DNA of 26,715 nt from Zygnema cylindricum (GCA_037447655.1 JBBHKE010003303.1:1-26715), one strand, 5' to 3'. Shown: positions 1-10,200, numbered from the stretch's first letter. Program-made: numbers and translations. Notes: generated by a model from the letters alone, not told the origin.

Positions 1-147
1 AGGGAGAGAGAGGGAGAGAGGGAGAGAGGGAGAGAGGGAGAGAGGGAGAGAGGCAGGGAGAAATAGGAGCAAGAGAGAGCTAAAAAACAAGTTTTCCACA
101 TTTTTCCAACCATTCCATTCAAAAAATAAAGTTGACAGTGTGCACAC
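1..147 (-). other. Start of AGO intron 3, with GA-rich microsatellite at the window edge
   Basis: After the inferred donor at 147 the sense strand becomes T-rich and then a pyrimidine tract. Positions 1-54 are an AGAGGG/GAGAGA microsatellite on the plus strand, CT-rich in the sense of the gene. No coding similarity is seen here; the next AGO exon, expected to encode the rest of the N domain, lies outside the window. Confidence 0.55.
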
Positions 148-2680
148 CCTGACTCGAACCGCATAATGGTTCGCCACGAGCTTAATGGGAGCTCCCCGTG
201 TGCCGGGTCCCGGCCTTGCAGGGGCGCTGTAAGAACCACTCGACCTTTCAGAAGACGACAGGGAAATGATTGTGGAGCTACTAACTCCTCCAGATGAGAA
301 TTGTCCAGAACTTTGTCCGGAACTGCTCGCACTATACACCGACGAAGAGCCAACTGTCCCTCCTATGGTACCTTGACTTGGTGTTGAAACCGAAACCGGA
401 GGCACTTGCCTGACTTGCCCACTAAGTTGTGGGGGAGGTCGAAACCCAGGAGGAGGAGGAGGCAGAGGCTGCTGATAAGGCTGCTGATAAGGTTGTTGAA
501 CTGGCTGAGAGGGTGGAAGTTGAGGGCCTGGAGGTCGAGGTTGAGGTTGAGGGGCTGGAGACCCTGTATTTGCAACATACTCGCATTTTCAATTCCAAGA
601 AAGCAGCCAGAAAAAATAGAAAATACCAGCAACCTTCACAATCCTCACCAAGTGAATTGTTACCACATGAATACACAATTCAACTGCAACTGGAAGTCCC
701 TTTAAATTGAAGAGAACCTGACTCTGGAAGTCCCTTTAAATTGGAGAGAACCTGTCAGAGTCAGAAGTTGATCCAATCCTTCATGTCCACATTTCCACAA
801 TAATTCCATATTCAGATGACAATGAGAGAGTTACACCTAGAAATACGAGAGACAACCTAAGAAACACTGCTGTACAGCTAGGTTATCCCTTCAGAAAAGA
901 CCATAATGTTCTGATTTGTCCATAGATAACGAAATCTGTACATTAACAATATTAAGACAAAGAGAGAAGAGATAAACTACGAGTCCCCTGTTCGTATTTT
1001 TAATACAAAGGCAGAGCATCATCAGAATCCAAAAAAAAAAAAAATTGGCTGTTTTGGCCGTTTTGGCTTTTCTGGCTTTTCTGGATTTTTGGGCTTTTTG
1101 GCTTTTTTGGCTTTTTTGGCTTTTTTGGCTTTGCTTTGGAATTTGATGAGGCAAAATCAAGTGAAATGAAGACTGCAAATGTTCTGAACATATTCGCTTG
1201 ACTCCCATTCATGTCTTACTATGCGGTTCACACCCAAAAGCATTAGATGATAATCTTGTGCTAAAAAAGAAAAAAAAAAAGTCGATGTAAAACATTAACA
1301 ATTCGACCATTTGGTCAAACATTTATAAATTCCGAACAATCTCACATATCCTTGCAAAATTGTAGTATGTAACAACAATACTGTTTGCAACTCAAAAATT
1401 CCGAAAGGACTACTGACTCATGGAAACAGAACCACAAAAGCAGAAGGAATAACAAAAATGCCCCAATAATATTACTTTCCTTGGAAAAAAAATCTATGCT
1501 TCTTTTTCGTATTTCGTTGTACTTTACTGTCCTTTTCTTCAATTTTCTTTTCATTTCTTTTCTTTTCTTTGTTCTTGACTAGATAATTGTGTATTGTACC
1601 AGGCGTATTTTTATGCATGATATGGATAATCATTTCCGCTTGAAAAATTGAATAACAATAATTAAACTAAAAGACGCCAATCAAAGAATACACTCACTGG
1701 ATATAGGGACAGGATCATTACCAGGCAAACGCAATTAAAAAAGGAAAGAACAGTTGTAATGAAAAGGAATAACAAAGAATAAAAAGGAAAGAAAGTTGTG
1801 GGAACGAAAAGGAATAAAAAGGAATGAAAAGAAAGGAATCAAAAAGAATGAAAAGAAACAAAAAGAAAAGAAAAGAAATGAAAAGGAATGGAAAGGAATG
1901 AAAAGCAATGAAAAGGAATGGAAAGGAATGGAACATTGTGAGTAGGGCCTGGTTTTGGAAATCACCTCTGTCAGGACGTCCACCTGATTCTCCACGCCGT
2001 TTACTTTTCTCATCTGATGATGCCTGACTGCAGACAGCCTCCAAAAGTTTGGATACCATCATACAAATGGAGTAAGCAACAATATCTTGCAATTATAACA
2101 AATTGATTTTTACATACATATAATAAAACAAATGGAGATACTAATATTGCAAAAATAACGTCCTCACATAAATAACGAAGGTTGCTAATAACGACTTACA
2201 AACGGTTTACAAGAACAAAGACTTTGCAATGGATGTTGTCAAAACATTTTACAGCACAGCTTTGAAAATGGCACAATATATAGTATACCGTGAATCACTA
2301 TTAGTGTTGTAACCATAAATAACTAAACCATGAACCGCTATTAGCGTCAAAGTTTTTTTCGCCACTTTACATCAGCTTTTCTCCGTGCAGACGTGTCCGT
2401 AAAGAGCAATTCACGGTGTAGCATAATCGACGCTAAAAACAAATCACAGTGAAGTATGGAAAATGAGGAGCCATGTACAATTAAGCTGAAGTCTGTGGCC
2501 ACTGAAAGACTGTAAATTGAACAGATCAGCTTACTAATTAGAAAAAAAACACAGATTATTTCAAAAAACATAACCAACATCGATAAAACAGCAAGTTTAA
2601 TAACTTGACCTCGCAAACAGTCTGCGGACATACCTTCCACTTCCACCGGTTTTGGACCCCCTTCCTCTCTTCGGGGGCAT
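148..2680 (-). CDS. ARGONAUTE family protein, N-terminal exons (partial, runs off left edge)
   Basis: ARGONAUTE proteins bind small RNAs and direct RNA silencing; only the N-terminal 175 residues are in the window. I assembled three exons: 2680-2634 (starts MPPKRGRGSKTGGSG, donor GTATGT), 2027-1966 (acceptor CTGCAG, donor GTGATT) and 563-148 (acceptor ATACAG, probable donor GTGTGC). Splice phases agree at both junctions (2 then 1) and no stop interrupts the joined frame. Residues 1-37 are basic and RG-rich; 38-110 are Pro/Gln-rich with YQQP repeats and a poly-Pro run; 111-145 are Ser/Gly-rich. Residues 153-174 carry the family signature RPGxGTxG....LVANHYAV, matching RPGxGTxG...VxANHF at the start of the plant AGO N domain. 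The PAZ, MID and PIWI domains must lie beyond position 1, so slicer residues cannot be judged, nor can the clade. The family call is firm; the exact last donor is inferred, since the frame stays open to about 130. Confidence 0.85.
690..757. repeat. 34-bp tandem duplication in AGO intron 2
   Basis: Two near-identical 34-bp units (690-723 and 724-757), each containing GGAAGTCCCTTTAAATTG and AGAGAACCTG, lie head to tail. They are in the 1.4 kb second intron of the AGO gene (1965-564). Differences are few, suggesting a recent slippage or unequal-exchange duplication. No function is evident. Confidence 0.8.
1045..1135. repeat. T-rich GGCTTTTTT minisatellite in AGO intron 2
   Basis: About nine imperfect tandem copies of a 9-10 bp unit (TTTTTTGGC and variants) follow a poly-A run at about 1031. 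The translated shadow (KAQKSRKARKAK-like) is a by-product of the repeat and not a gene. Confidence 0.75.
1736..1933. repeat. Purine-rich GGAATGAAAA minisatellite in AGO intron 2
   Basis: Degenerate tandem units of the form GGAATGAAAA fill about 200 bp, almost pure purine on the plus strand. In the sense of the AGO gene this is a long pyrimidine tract starting about 32 bp inside the intron from the donor at 1965. It is simple-sequence DNA; any effect on splicing is untested. Confidence 0.75.
2284..2420. mobile_element. Short TIR element (family A), inside AGO intron 1
   Basis: The left end TACCGTGAATCACTATTAGTG and the right end AATTCACGGTG are imperfect inverted repeats flanked by TA on both sides. 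The ends match those of the 490-bp element at 20937-21426. At about 137 bp it looks like an internally deleted or decayed member of that family. A second TIR-like stretch, ACCGCTATTAGCGTCAA, sits inside at about 2334. It lies in the 606-bp first intron (2633-2028) of the AGO gene. Confidence 0.5.
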
Positions 2681-2738
2681 TTTTGCTCACTTTAAAAATG
2701 ACAAAGAAAGTTGAAGCTGATACGAGACTATGTTCAGT

Positions 2739-2937
2739 ACACCGTCAATCGCTATTAGAGTATATAACGCCAATTCGGTGCCCTTTTTTCAAAAAAAAAA
2801 ACCTGAAATACAGTTAATAACGCTATTTAAGTACGTGGACCATAATCTGCCACGTCTCAGGTACTAAATTAGAATCAATAACGCTAATTGTTTTTTGACG
2901 CTATTTAATCCTTGACTCTAATAGCGATTGGCGGTGT
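2739..2937. mobile_element. MITE, 199 bp, copy 1 (upstream of AGO)
   Basis: Terminal inverted repeats of 23 bp with one mismatch begin ACACCGTCAATCGCTATTAG and end CTAATAGCGATTGGCGGTGT. A second copy of exactly the same length at 20368-20566 is nearly identical in the same orientation, which proves mobility or recent duplication. Left flank TA, right flank TT (TA in copy 2) suggest insertion at TA. It has no coding capacity. It ends 58 bp upstream of the AGO start codon, so it may lie in the leader or core promoter. Confidence 0.85.
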
Positions 2938-3040
2938 TGTAGCGAGAAAGGTGATGAAAATCCGAATGCGGAACTCTAACGATTTCGACAACCTTTTTTG
3001 TCGTTTTGCTATTCCATGCGATGGTTTATAACTTTATATC

Positions 3041-3747
3041 ATAGTTCAAAAGTAGGCGTTTTTTGGTAGGCCTTTTGTAGGCCGCCTTTAGCGTAAGTTG
3101 TGTTACGTGCTTTCCATGTGATCTTCTTAGATCACTACTTTCATCAGCGGCCGTCCGATCGTCCGAATCTGACGATAGTCCTATCGAAAGTTGTGTTATG
3201 GGCTTTTCATGTGATCTTCTTAGATCGTTACTTTCATCATCGACCGTCAGATCGTCCTAATCTGACGGTTTAAATAAAAAGTAGCTCAAATTTCACCGAA
3301 AAATATACGTATCTTTTAGTCAAATTCCGTACTTTTTGGGTATAAAACTGTACAGTTACTGTAAATACCGTACAGTTACCGTAAATTCTCCGTTCAGTTT
3401 ACCAGACAGAAAGTACACCTCGTTTTTTTCCGATTTATTCAAAAGTCACGAATTATACGTTCTAATCGGAAAAAAGGAAAAAATCGTGCGATTTGAACAA
3501 CTATGATGCGATGGTTTATATCATCTACATAACACGAAATACACGTCGTCTCGCAATTTCGGAGGTACAGATTCGTGAGCCGTCTCCTCTGAAGGTTTTT
3601 CTGGACGTTCGGTCTAGTATATTTCGCACCCTCTTAACCTTTTTTTTCATTTTTCGACCAATACAATATGGGTCTTAAGGGCATATTGTATGTTTTGCAT
3701 ACAATAGGCATACTGTATGGGCCTACTTTCACCTACTTTTGAACTAT
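3041..3747. mobile_element. Inverted-repeat element of ~707 bp in the divergent promoter region
   Basis: Positions 3041-3058 (ATAGTTCAAAAGTAGGCG) pair with 3730-3747 in inverted orientation, 17 of 18 bases. Inside are a 93-bp tandem duplication and a segment (3305-3501) that recurs in reverse orientation at 19836-20010. No transposase-like frame is seen. It is best explained as a non-autonomous TIR element; the superfamily and target-site duplication could not be identified. Confidence 0.5.
3095..3268. repeat. 93-bp tandem duplication
   Basis: Two units starting at 3095 and 3188 share AAGTTGTGTTA, CATGTGATCTTCTTAGATC, TACTTTCATCA and GATCGTCC.AATCTGACG. The second unit ends in a hairpin, CCGTCAGAT - 7-nt loop - ATCTGACGG (about 3244-3268). 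The repeats lie within the inverted-repeat element at 3041-3747. Confidence 0.75.
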
Positions 3748-3930
3748 GGTTTGAACCGATGTAAAAAAGTACGCTACAGTAGTACGGTTAAATAGAGTGC
3801 GAAGGTGTATATTGTAATTTAGGGTACATGAAATACAGTTTCAGTATTTCCATTGTCCTGAATCTTTGAAGCTGATAGGATCGTAGGATGCACTCCATAC
3901 TCACAGTTCGTCAACAGATAGTTTTTGGAA

Positions 3931-4038
3931 ATGGTCATCATTCCTTCCTTGCTCCACATAAGTTTTGATTTGTGTAGTGTGAGTGGCTTCGGCTTTTCTG
4001 AAAGCTTACCTGCGGTATGGATGAACGCGGCCAGCTGA
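3931..4038 (+). promoter_or_regulatory. Upstream ORF overlapping the SMAP-gene start codon
   Basis: An ATG at 3931 opens a 35-codon frame that ends at 4036-4038, overlapping the main start at 4017 in another frame. If transcription starts upstream of 3931, this overlapping uORF would be expected to reduce translation of the main frame. The transcription start is unknown, so this is conditional. Confidence 0.3.
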
Positions 4039-7000
4039 GTGAAGGAGACGAATTTGACAGAAATGTGGAGACAACGGCGACTCTTTCCGGAGGTTTAGCA
4101 CTTCGCAAGCCTTCACATCGAAAGTATCGACGAAAGACTCTGTCGCGTTCGCCGTCTCCTCATAGGCCTGGTAAGTTTTGAGGCGGTTTTTTGCTTTTGT
4201 GGCTTTCCATCAATGGTTAACCTTGGTGTTTTTATGGAAATTGCTTTTATGACTGGTGAAGCTGGACTATTAAATGTATTTTTGCTTTCTTATAACAATT
4301 CCTGTAAACTTGTGGAACTACTGAGAGCTCTGTGCTGTGCATATTTCATTTTGAATTGCCTTGTGTTATTTTCTTATACAAAACAATGTTCCCGTACTAT
4401 TTTCATTGTATGATTAGAATTAATGTACGTTTTTTCTGTGTTCACTGTGTTTTATGGCAGCTGGACGCGGTGAGGACAACAAACTTAGCATGGAAAGGAA
4501 AAACAGAATTGGACACAGTCCTGAATCGTCTGCGGGTCAAGCCTTCGGAGAAAATGCTGATGGTAAAAGGAGCGCCAATGATCTGGAAACGGTAGACTCT
4601 GAAGACCGGCATGGCATTCAATCAGACGATAGGATGGTAGCCAGCAGTGACCTAGGAGCTATCAGAAAAACAGAAGTAACACCGGAAAGCACGACAGCTG
4701 GAAAAAATGGAGTCGGAAAGGGATATACTAATAGGAGCGCAGAAGCCAAAGACAATCATGGACATGATGACAGTGGCCGCGGCGTGTCTTTTCGTCAACG
4801 GCGCGATGAATATGCCGAAGAGAAGATGGGGAATGGGCGGGGAGATAGACGGTGGCAGGGAAGAGATGAAATTGGTGGGCGAGAGAAAGACAAGGGAGGT
4901 TTGGAAGGAAGAAGAGACAAAGGCGGAAGCCGATATTCAGATTATCATGGAGGAAGGAACTCGAACCGGAGGGATGACAACTATGGGAGGGATAGAGGTG
5001 ATTCTAGGGACAGTAGTAGGGACTACAGAGACAGTGGTAGGGACTATAAAGACAGCGGAAGGGACTACAGGGATAGTGGAAGGGACTACAAGGATAGTGG
5101 AAGGGACTACAAGGATAGTGGAAGAGACTACAGGGTTAGTAGTAGGGACTACAGGGACAGTGGTAGGGGAGCTCGGACTATACATGGTGACTATGACAAT
5201 CGCAGGAGGATGGAAAGAGGGCGAGATCATTACCGTCAAGATGATTCAAGGTACAGCAGGGATAGGGTGCAGCAGCGTGGGAGGAACGTGGATAAAGATC
5301 CTTCGAGAGATGAGTATAAGTCCAGGGATAGACCTAATTCGAGGGATGGAAACAGGAAAGGCAACAGAGAAGTCAGTGGGGCCAGTCCTGTGTTGCGTGA
5401 CGGCTCAGGTAAAGATGCTGATAGTTTTGAGATAGATGTGAAGGACAGGAAGGATGACAGGCGGGATAACAGGGACGTTTCTGTAGATAAGGATGATGGG
5501 GATACTGAAGAAAGTAGGGACCTCCACGAGGAGAAGAATTTGGAACAAGACAGGAGTAAAATGAACAGCAGTTTTTTTGCGATGGCCGACAATGATTCAG
5601 TTGACCAATGGAATAAAACGAGGGCGTCAGGAGGGGATGTTCGTGGAGATATTGAGGAATCTAGTCAGCAACCACAGAAGGCTGGCTCAACAGAAGTAGA
5701 AAATCGTAGGAAAAGAAAAGGTACAGCTTTCGAGAAAAGTAGTCAAGCACAGGACAGGGGCTTGCTTGAAGACGCCGAGGTTGAGAAGGAGACGGCATCA
5801 GAGGACCGTCGTATGACAGAAGTGGGTGCTCCTACTGAAACTCCTACTCCAGATGAGACTATGTCTGCCCCCGTTAGTGAATCAACTATGCCTCAACATG
5901 TGCCTCCTGAACACACTCCCCAGCAAGAGAATCTTGTTCTTTTGCAAGGAACTGATGCGGATTCTGAAGCAAAAGCCAGAGCAGCAAAGGCAGCAATAAG
6001 GGCTTCCAAATGGGGACCACCTGCCAATCAGCTTCCTCAAGCGGTTCTCCCTCGAGCAGTTCCTCCTCAAGTGGTTCTCCCCCAAGCGGTTCTCCCAGCG
6101 GTTCTCCCTCAAGCGGTTCCTTCTCAAGGGATTCTTCCTCAGCCTTCGCAAAATTGTGGAGTGATTCCTCAGATCGCTGCGCTATTGGCTGCCAGAAAAG
6201 CAGCTGAGCTAGGTATGGTGATTGCCTCTCATATTATAGAATTAAAGTTCAAATGTGTGAAAACAAATTGGAAACGATATCTGTGGTTACCCTTGTACCT
6301 TACGGCTTTTTTTACCATATGATATGCGTATATTACAGGAAACTACATATAGTGTTTCCAATTGTTTTCACATTTCGGATCATGGTCCGCAAAGCTGGCT
6401 TTGTATTATTTGCGCCTATTATAATTCTGACTAGAACAGCTTAATTCTAGCTTAAGTTTCAACTTTCCGTGCTACGCGTATCACAATTATCTTTCTGCAT
6501 TTTGCTGAGAATTATCCAAATTTTTTTTAGGTGTTTCTGTGTTGGTAATCGTTTCTGTTGATCAGGCCCCAGTACTGTTTAAACTTATCATGCTCAAGTA
6601 TAATTGAATTGTATGCTTGGCAATGCTTTTCCTTCTTGCATGCACTTCAACGGTTGAAGAATTTTGGTTATCTTGGGTTCTGACCAATGTTTATTGCTTT
6701 TCCTTAGTTCTAATTACCCAAGCTTGTTTATATAGACCATTTTATCTCGGCCAGTTATGGATGTTTACAATTTAGTTGCCGTAGGCCCTTTTCTGATCCT
6801 GAATTTCTTAACTCAAATATATTGCTATCACGTTACTTGCTTAATGATTGCAGTGAATGCAAGCATGGGTGTACCTGGAAGTATGTCTGCGGATGAGAAA
6901 AAGAGACTTTTGTGGGGCAGCAAGAAAGCCGCTGTGGTGGAGGTTAGTTAACTCGTTGTACCTTTCTTTCCACTTAGTGACCTGTATCTGACCTGTGAGT

Positions 7001-9022
7001 GAATTTTTCTTTGTGAACAAAATCTTTATCTTACCGGAAGGGTGTTTTAAAGTTTGTGCCCTGGTTGCATAGGTTCGAGTTGCGTTCGTTGTCATAGTCA
7101 TAGTTTAAATGTATGAAAACTATTGCTGTTACCCCGTCCTATACGTGTATTATACACGAAACTATGGTTGTAGTTACCAAGCAACCTGGGATTATTTCTA
7201 AAATCTCCCATTTAATAGACTTTGCCATGGGAGCAAAGAATCTTCAGTAAGGATGTTCCTCAAAGAAGATTATGTCATTTTGTGGACACACTGTTATTGT
7301 ATTAGGCCAGGAAATGCCTATTGTTTCTTCTCGGCCTTCTTGTCGTCCTCGTTTCTAAAAACAGATGGTCATACAGGAAAACTAGGGCCATGTCCCCTTG
7401 GACCTTCCGCGAGCATGTGTGCTTATGTTAATAATCTCAGCTTTCAATTTTTTGTTGCTTCGATTTTTGACTGGTCTTCTGTGTTATTCTGTGTCCTGTT
7501 ATCCTTGTGTATTTGCATAAGAGGGTGAGAGAGAGTGCGGGACGAGAGAGACGGGGAGCCAGGAGGGAGGCCTGGAGGGAGGCCAGGAGGGAGAGCGTGA
7601 GGGGGAGGGGAAGAGGAGGTAGTGGGATTGGGTACCTCGGGGGAGAGAGAGGGGGCGATGAGAGAATGAGAGGGGAGGAGAGGAGAGGGGAGTGCCTTCC
7701 TTTATTATGGCTGATATGTTCACATGCATTCACTTGTCTTTTTCATAATTGAGTTATTCGATCCACTTTTTCTTGCTGATATGACTAAGTAGTTACGCCA
7801 TACGCCATCCTTAAACTGGTATATAGTTCCTCGTCAGGAGGCTTTGTTTGTGGTAGTTTTCCTGCCTTTTTTTTTATGTCAACTTTGTCAATGCCGCTTT
7901 TATGGCATCATCTGCTGTGGTCTTTAAATAATCGAGATTCAGTGATTTTGAAGTTGGTATAGAGATCCTGGACGCGACTTATCCTGGTTCAAACCAAAAC
8001 TGTTATCAGTTTCGTAGTCTGGGCTCTTAGCTCCATGCATAATTTAGGTTGGGCTTGGATCATTTGCCACACTTCTTTGGCCCTTGTTTTACTCTTCACT
8101 TTCCAACTTGTTTATCCCTTCATTTTCCTGTAACATTGTTGAGAGTATTGTTTTGCTTTTGAGGCAAGTTTTTTTTAACCAGCCCCGTTATCTTTGTTTT
8201 TTTTATGCAGGAACCAGCTGCAGCTGTTGGAACAAATCGTTGGGATACGGTCCACTTCGCAGATCGTGAGAGGGAAGAAAAGTTCCAGAAGCTTATGGTA
8301 AGGATTCGGGTGGTGTTTGTTTATTTGACTTAATGTTATTTGCTCACATTTTATTTGATGGTCAAGCTTGGTTTGAATATACAGAAGTCAAGGGATTCTC
8401 TTCTGCATCTAGGGTCTCTTTTTAGAGTACTTCAGTTAAATGCATATTTTCTTGATCAATTTGTAAGACGGGTGAACCAGGCGGGTGATTGTTTTTTGTT
8501 TTTTAAACCGAGAAGAGTTATGTTGCAGAACTCAATAGGATATTTTGTACTTTGATGCCTAGTGGTGCATTTTTCTGCCGTGTCACAGCACGTGTCTCCT
8601 AAAGAATTTCCCTTTCTAGCTCCGCTTGGTAGTCAATCACGAATTAAACTTTTTGCGTCAACAGAGAACAGTAGTAGTTGTCATTTGATAAGTTTGACGT
8701 TAAAATTGTTGTAAGTGCCACACAGTAAGGTATACAATGCAAGTAGTAAGCATTTGTCCTTGGTTTGTCGGCTAACACCAGCCACAGAGGCTGAGTGTGC
8801 ATGTGTCTTCCTTGTCCCTGACTTGGGCAGGGCGTCAAGACCGAAAAAATCCCGGGCGAAGGAGCAAAATCCGAGCCGTCCATTGCTGGGACGGCAGTCT
8901 CAGAAACAAACGCGGCCGCATTGACCGACGAAAAGCAACGGGAAATCCAAGAAGAATTGGAAAAACAGTTTGCTGTGGGCCTAAGGAGACGCGACGGACG
9001 CACGGTTGGTTTGGGGCTGTGA
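4017..9022 (+). CDS. RSRC2-like protein with C-terminal SMAP domain (complete, 5 exons, 757 aa)
   Basis: Predicted nuclear RNA-processing factor of the arginine/serine-rich coiled-coil 2 (RSRC2) family; no enzymatic activity is expected. Exons: 4017-4170, 4461-6212, 6854-6942, 8211-8297, 8831-9022; all introns are GT-AG and phases match (1,1,0,0). The N-terminus has LALRKPSHRKYRR and SRSPSP, as in plant relatives. Residues about 100-340 are rich in Arg, Asp, Ser and Gly, with a heptad tandem (DSGRDYK/R) at about 233-286. SKWGPP lies near 567, followed by Pro/Gln/Val repeats (LPQAV). The SMAP domain spans exons 3-5: RLLWGSKK, then WDTVHF...KFQKLMGVK, then a charged helix and the tail GLRRRDGRTVGLGL, which I recognise from plant homologues. 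The start is chosen because it is the first ATG in frame with the conserved RKPS/RKYRR block. Retention of intron 2 would truncate the protein at 6320, before the SMAP domain. Confidence 0.92.
5005..5165 (+). repeat. 21-bp (7-residue) coding tandem repeat in the SMAP-domain gene
   Basis: About seven in-frame copies encode DSGRDYK/DSGRDYR variants with highly similar DNA (GACAGTGGTAGGGACTA, GATAGTGGAAGGGACTA). Similarity at the nucleotide level as well as the protein level indicates recent expansion by slippage. The block lies in the low-complexity charged part of exon 2 and is probably variable in length between individuals. Confidence 0.8.
7521..7691. repeat. GA/GGA purine tract in intron 3 of the SMAP-domain gene
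   Basis: Almost pure purine on the plus strand, with GGGAGG and GAGAGAG units, in the largest intron (6943-8210). The frames open across it on either strand are repeat translations and not genes. Confidence 0.8.
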
Positions 9023-10192
9023 AGTCCATATTAAGAAATTTGACAACCGGTATCTTGACTTGCAAGTCAGCAAGGCTCGGTGAGGATTGTATCGTCTCAG
9101 ATGGTTTGCTGGATAGGCGGGACAGTAGTGGGTTTATGAACCCTGCTTGTTTTATGCTGTGTGTGTTAAGATCGGGGTTTTTCAAAAATGTGGATGGTGG
9201 GTGTATTCAAAAGTTTCGACAAGAAAGTCATTTTTGGGATCATTTTGGAGATGTTGTGTCTCAACCCGTTTTTTGTGGCATGTCTTTGGGTCTCTGTTGT
9301 TTTCAATTTTCTCCAATAGAGTTGGATATAGTTATCTATTTGAAGGCTATGAATGTATGGTTTGGTTGATTGAGATTGAGTGTTGGGTTGTTTGCGGTTT
9401 GTGAGAATGTGACTTAGTCAACATTACAGCTGGAGAGGAAAGGAAAACTGAATTCAGGTGGAAAAAGAAAAAAAGTAAAAATTTAACGTAGAAGTATTAT
9501 GTTGAGAATATAAAGCAGAAAATCCGGAAATTAAGGCACTCGAGACAACAGAAGTACAGTTTGAATGTATGATAAAATGAACAAAAACAATAAGGCTTTC
9601 TTTGACAACCTATATGATGCTTGTTACTGTTGGATGAAAGTTTCATCCATGAAAACTTTTTGACTAAAACATAGGTGGTTCTGTTATTACTTAACCAAAC
9701 TTGAAAAATGATGAACATCCCCTTCGCCGGATTTCCCAAATACACGGCGATCTATTTCTAGACGCCCAATGGCGGTGGCCAGGATATGAATGGTTGCTTT
9801 GCTTATTTCCTGACTCTTTTCCCTGGTTGATGTCATAATGAATTTGGGAATTTGAGAATTTGGGAATGGGTAGTTAGCCGTTTAGTTCTCTTTTATTACA
9901 TTGAGGGAGGGATCTCTGCTGTCTCCAATGCTATTGACCATCAAGATCTTTCGAAGTTGTTATTTGGTTCGGACATTTTACATGAAATGGAGGTACATGG
10001 CCCATTCTTGTTATAATCAAATATTTTTTGGGCAATTGAAGCACTTCCTCTCTTTACACAATTGCCGTATTTTCAGTTGTGACATCACGATCCAAGTGTA
10101 AAATCGTCACCTTTCAATCACTTCCCTCGGAATGAAAATCCAGCACTCGATACTGAGCTATATCCTTTTGACTGCATGAGAATATTTCGACT
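9023..10192. other. Region downstream of the SMAP-domain gene, no gene recognised
   Basis: This holds the 3' untranslated region of the SMAP-domain gene, whose end could not be placed because there is no clear AATAAA, followed by AT-rich DNA. I see no splice-supported coding frame, RNA gene or repeat. It ends at the CTAATAAC target site of the hAT element. Confidence 0.5.
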
Positions 10193-10200
10193 CTAATAAC
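10193..10200. repeat. Left 8-bp target-site duplication (CTAATAAC) of the hAT element
   Basis: Identical to 13785-13792, directly outside the terminal inverted repeats. The target resembles the CTCTAATA stretch found in the local MITE ends. Confidence 0.88.

Larger units (their letters stand above)
2681..4016. promoter_or_regulatory. Divergent intergenic region between AGO and the SMAP-domain gene
   Basis: The two start codons point away from each other, 1336 bp apart, so this interval must hold both core promoters and 5' leaders. No canonical TATA box could be assigned with confidence. Most of it is occupied by a MITE (2739-2937) and an inverted-repeat element (3041-3747), leaving about 58 bp of non-repeat leader on the AGO side and about 270 bp on the other. 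The function is inferred from gene layout only. Confidence 0.5.

Noticed and set aside
140-245. tRNA-derived SINE or tRNA-like gene on the minus strand (GGTTCGAGTC as B box, GGTCGAGTGGTTCTTAC as A box)
   Set aside because: The same bases are in the continuous AGO reading frame and encode the conserved RPGxGTxG...LVANHYAV motif; no cloverleaf can be drawn.
1736-1933. GGAAT repeats as a pericentromeric-type satellite
   Set aside because: Only about 200 bp, degenerate and located in an intron; similarity to animal GGAAT satellites is coincidental.
1718-2092. Phe/Ser-rich 124-aa minus-strand frame
   Set aside because: Its first third contains AGO exon 2; the rest is the intronic GGAATGAAAA minisatellite read through past the donor.
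4707-5592. Overlapping 242-aa plus-strand and 118-aa minus-strand frames inside exon 2 of the SMAP-domain gene
   Set aside because: They are shadows of the biased Arg/Asp/Ser codons of the real frame, which alone joins in phase to conserved exons on both sides.
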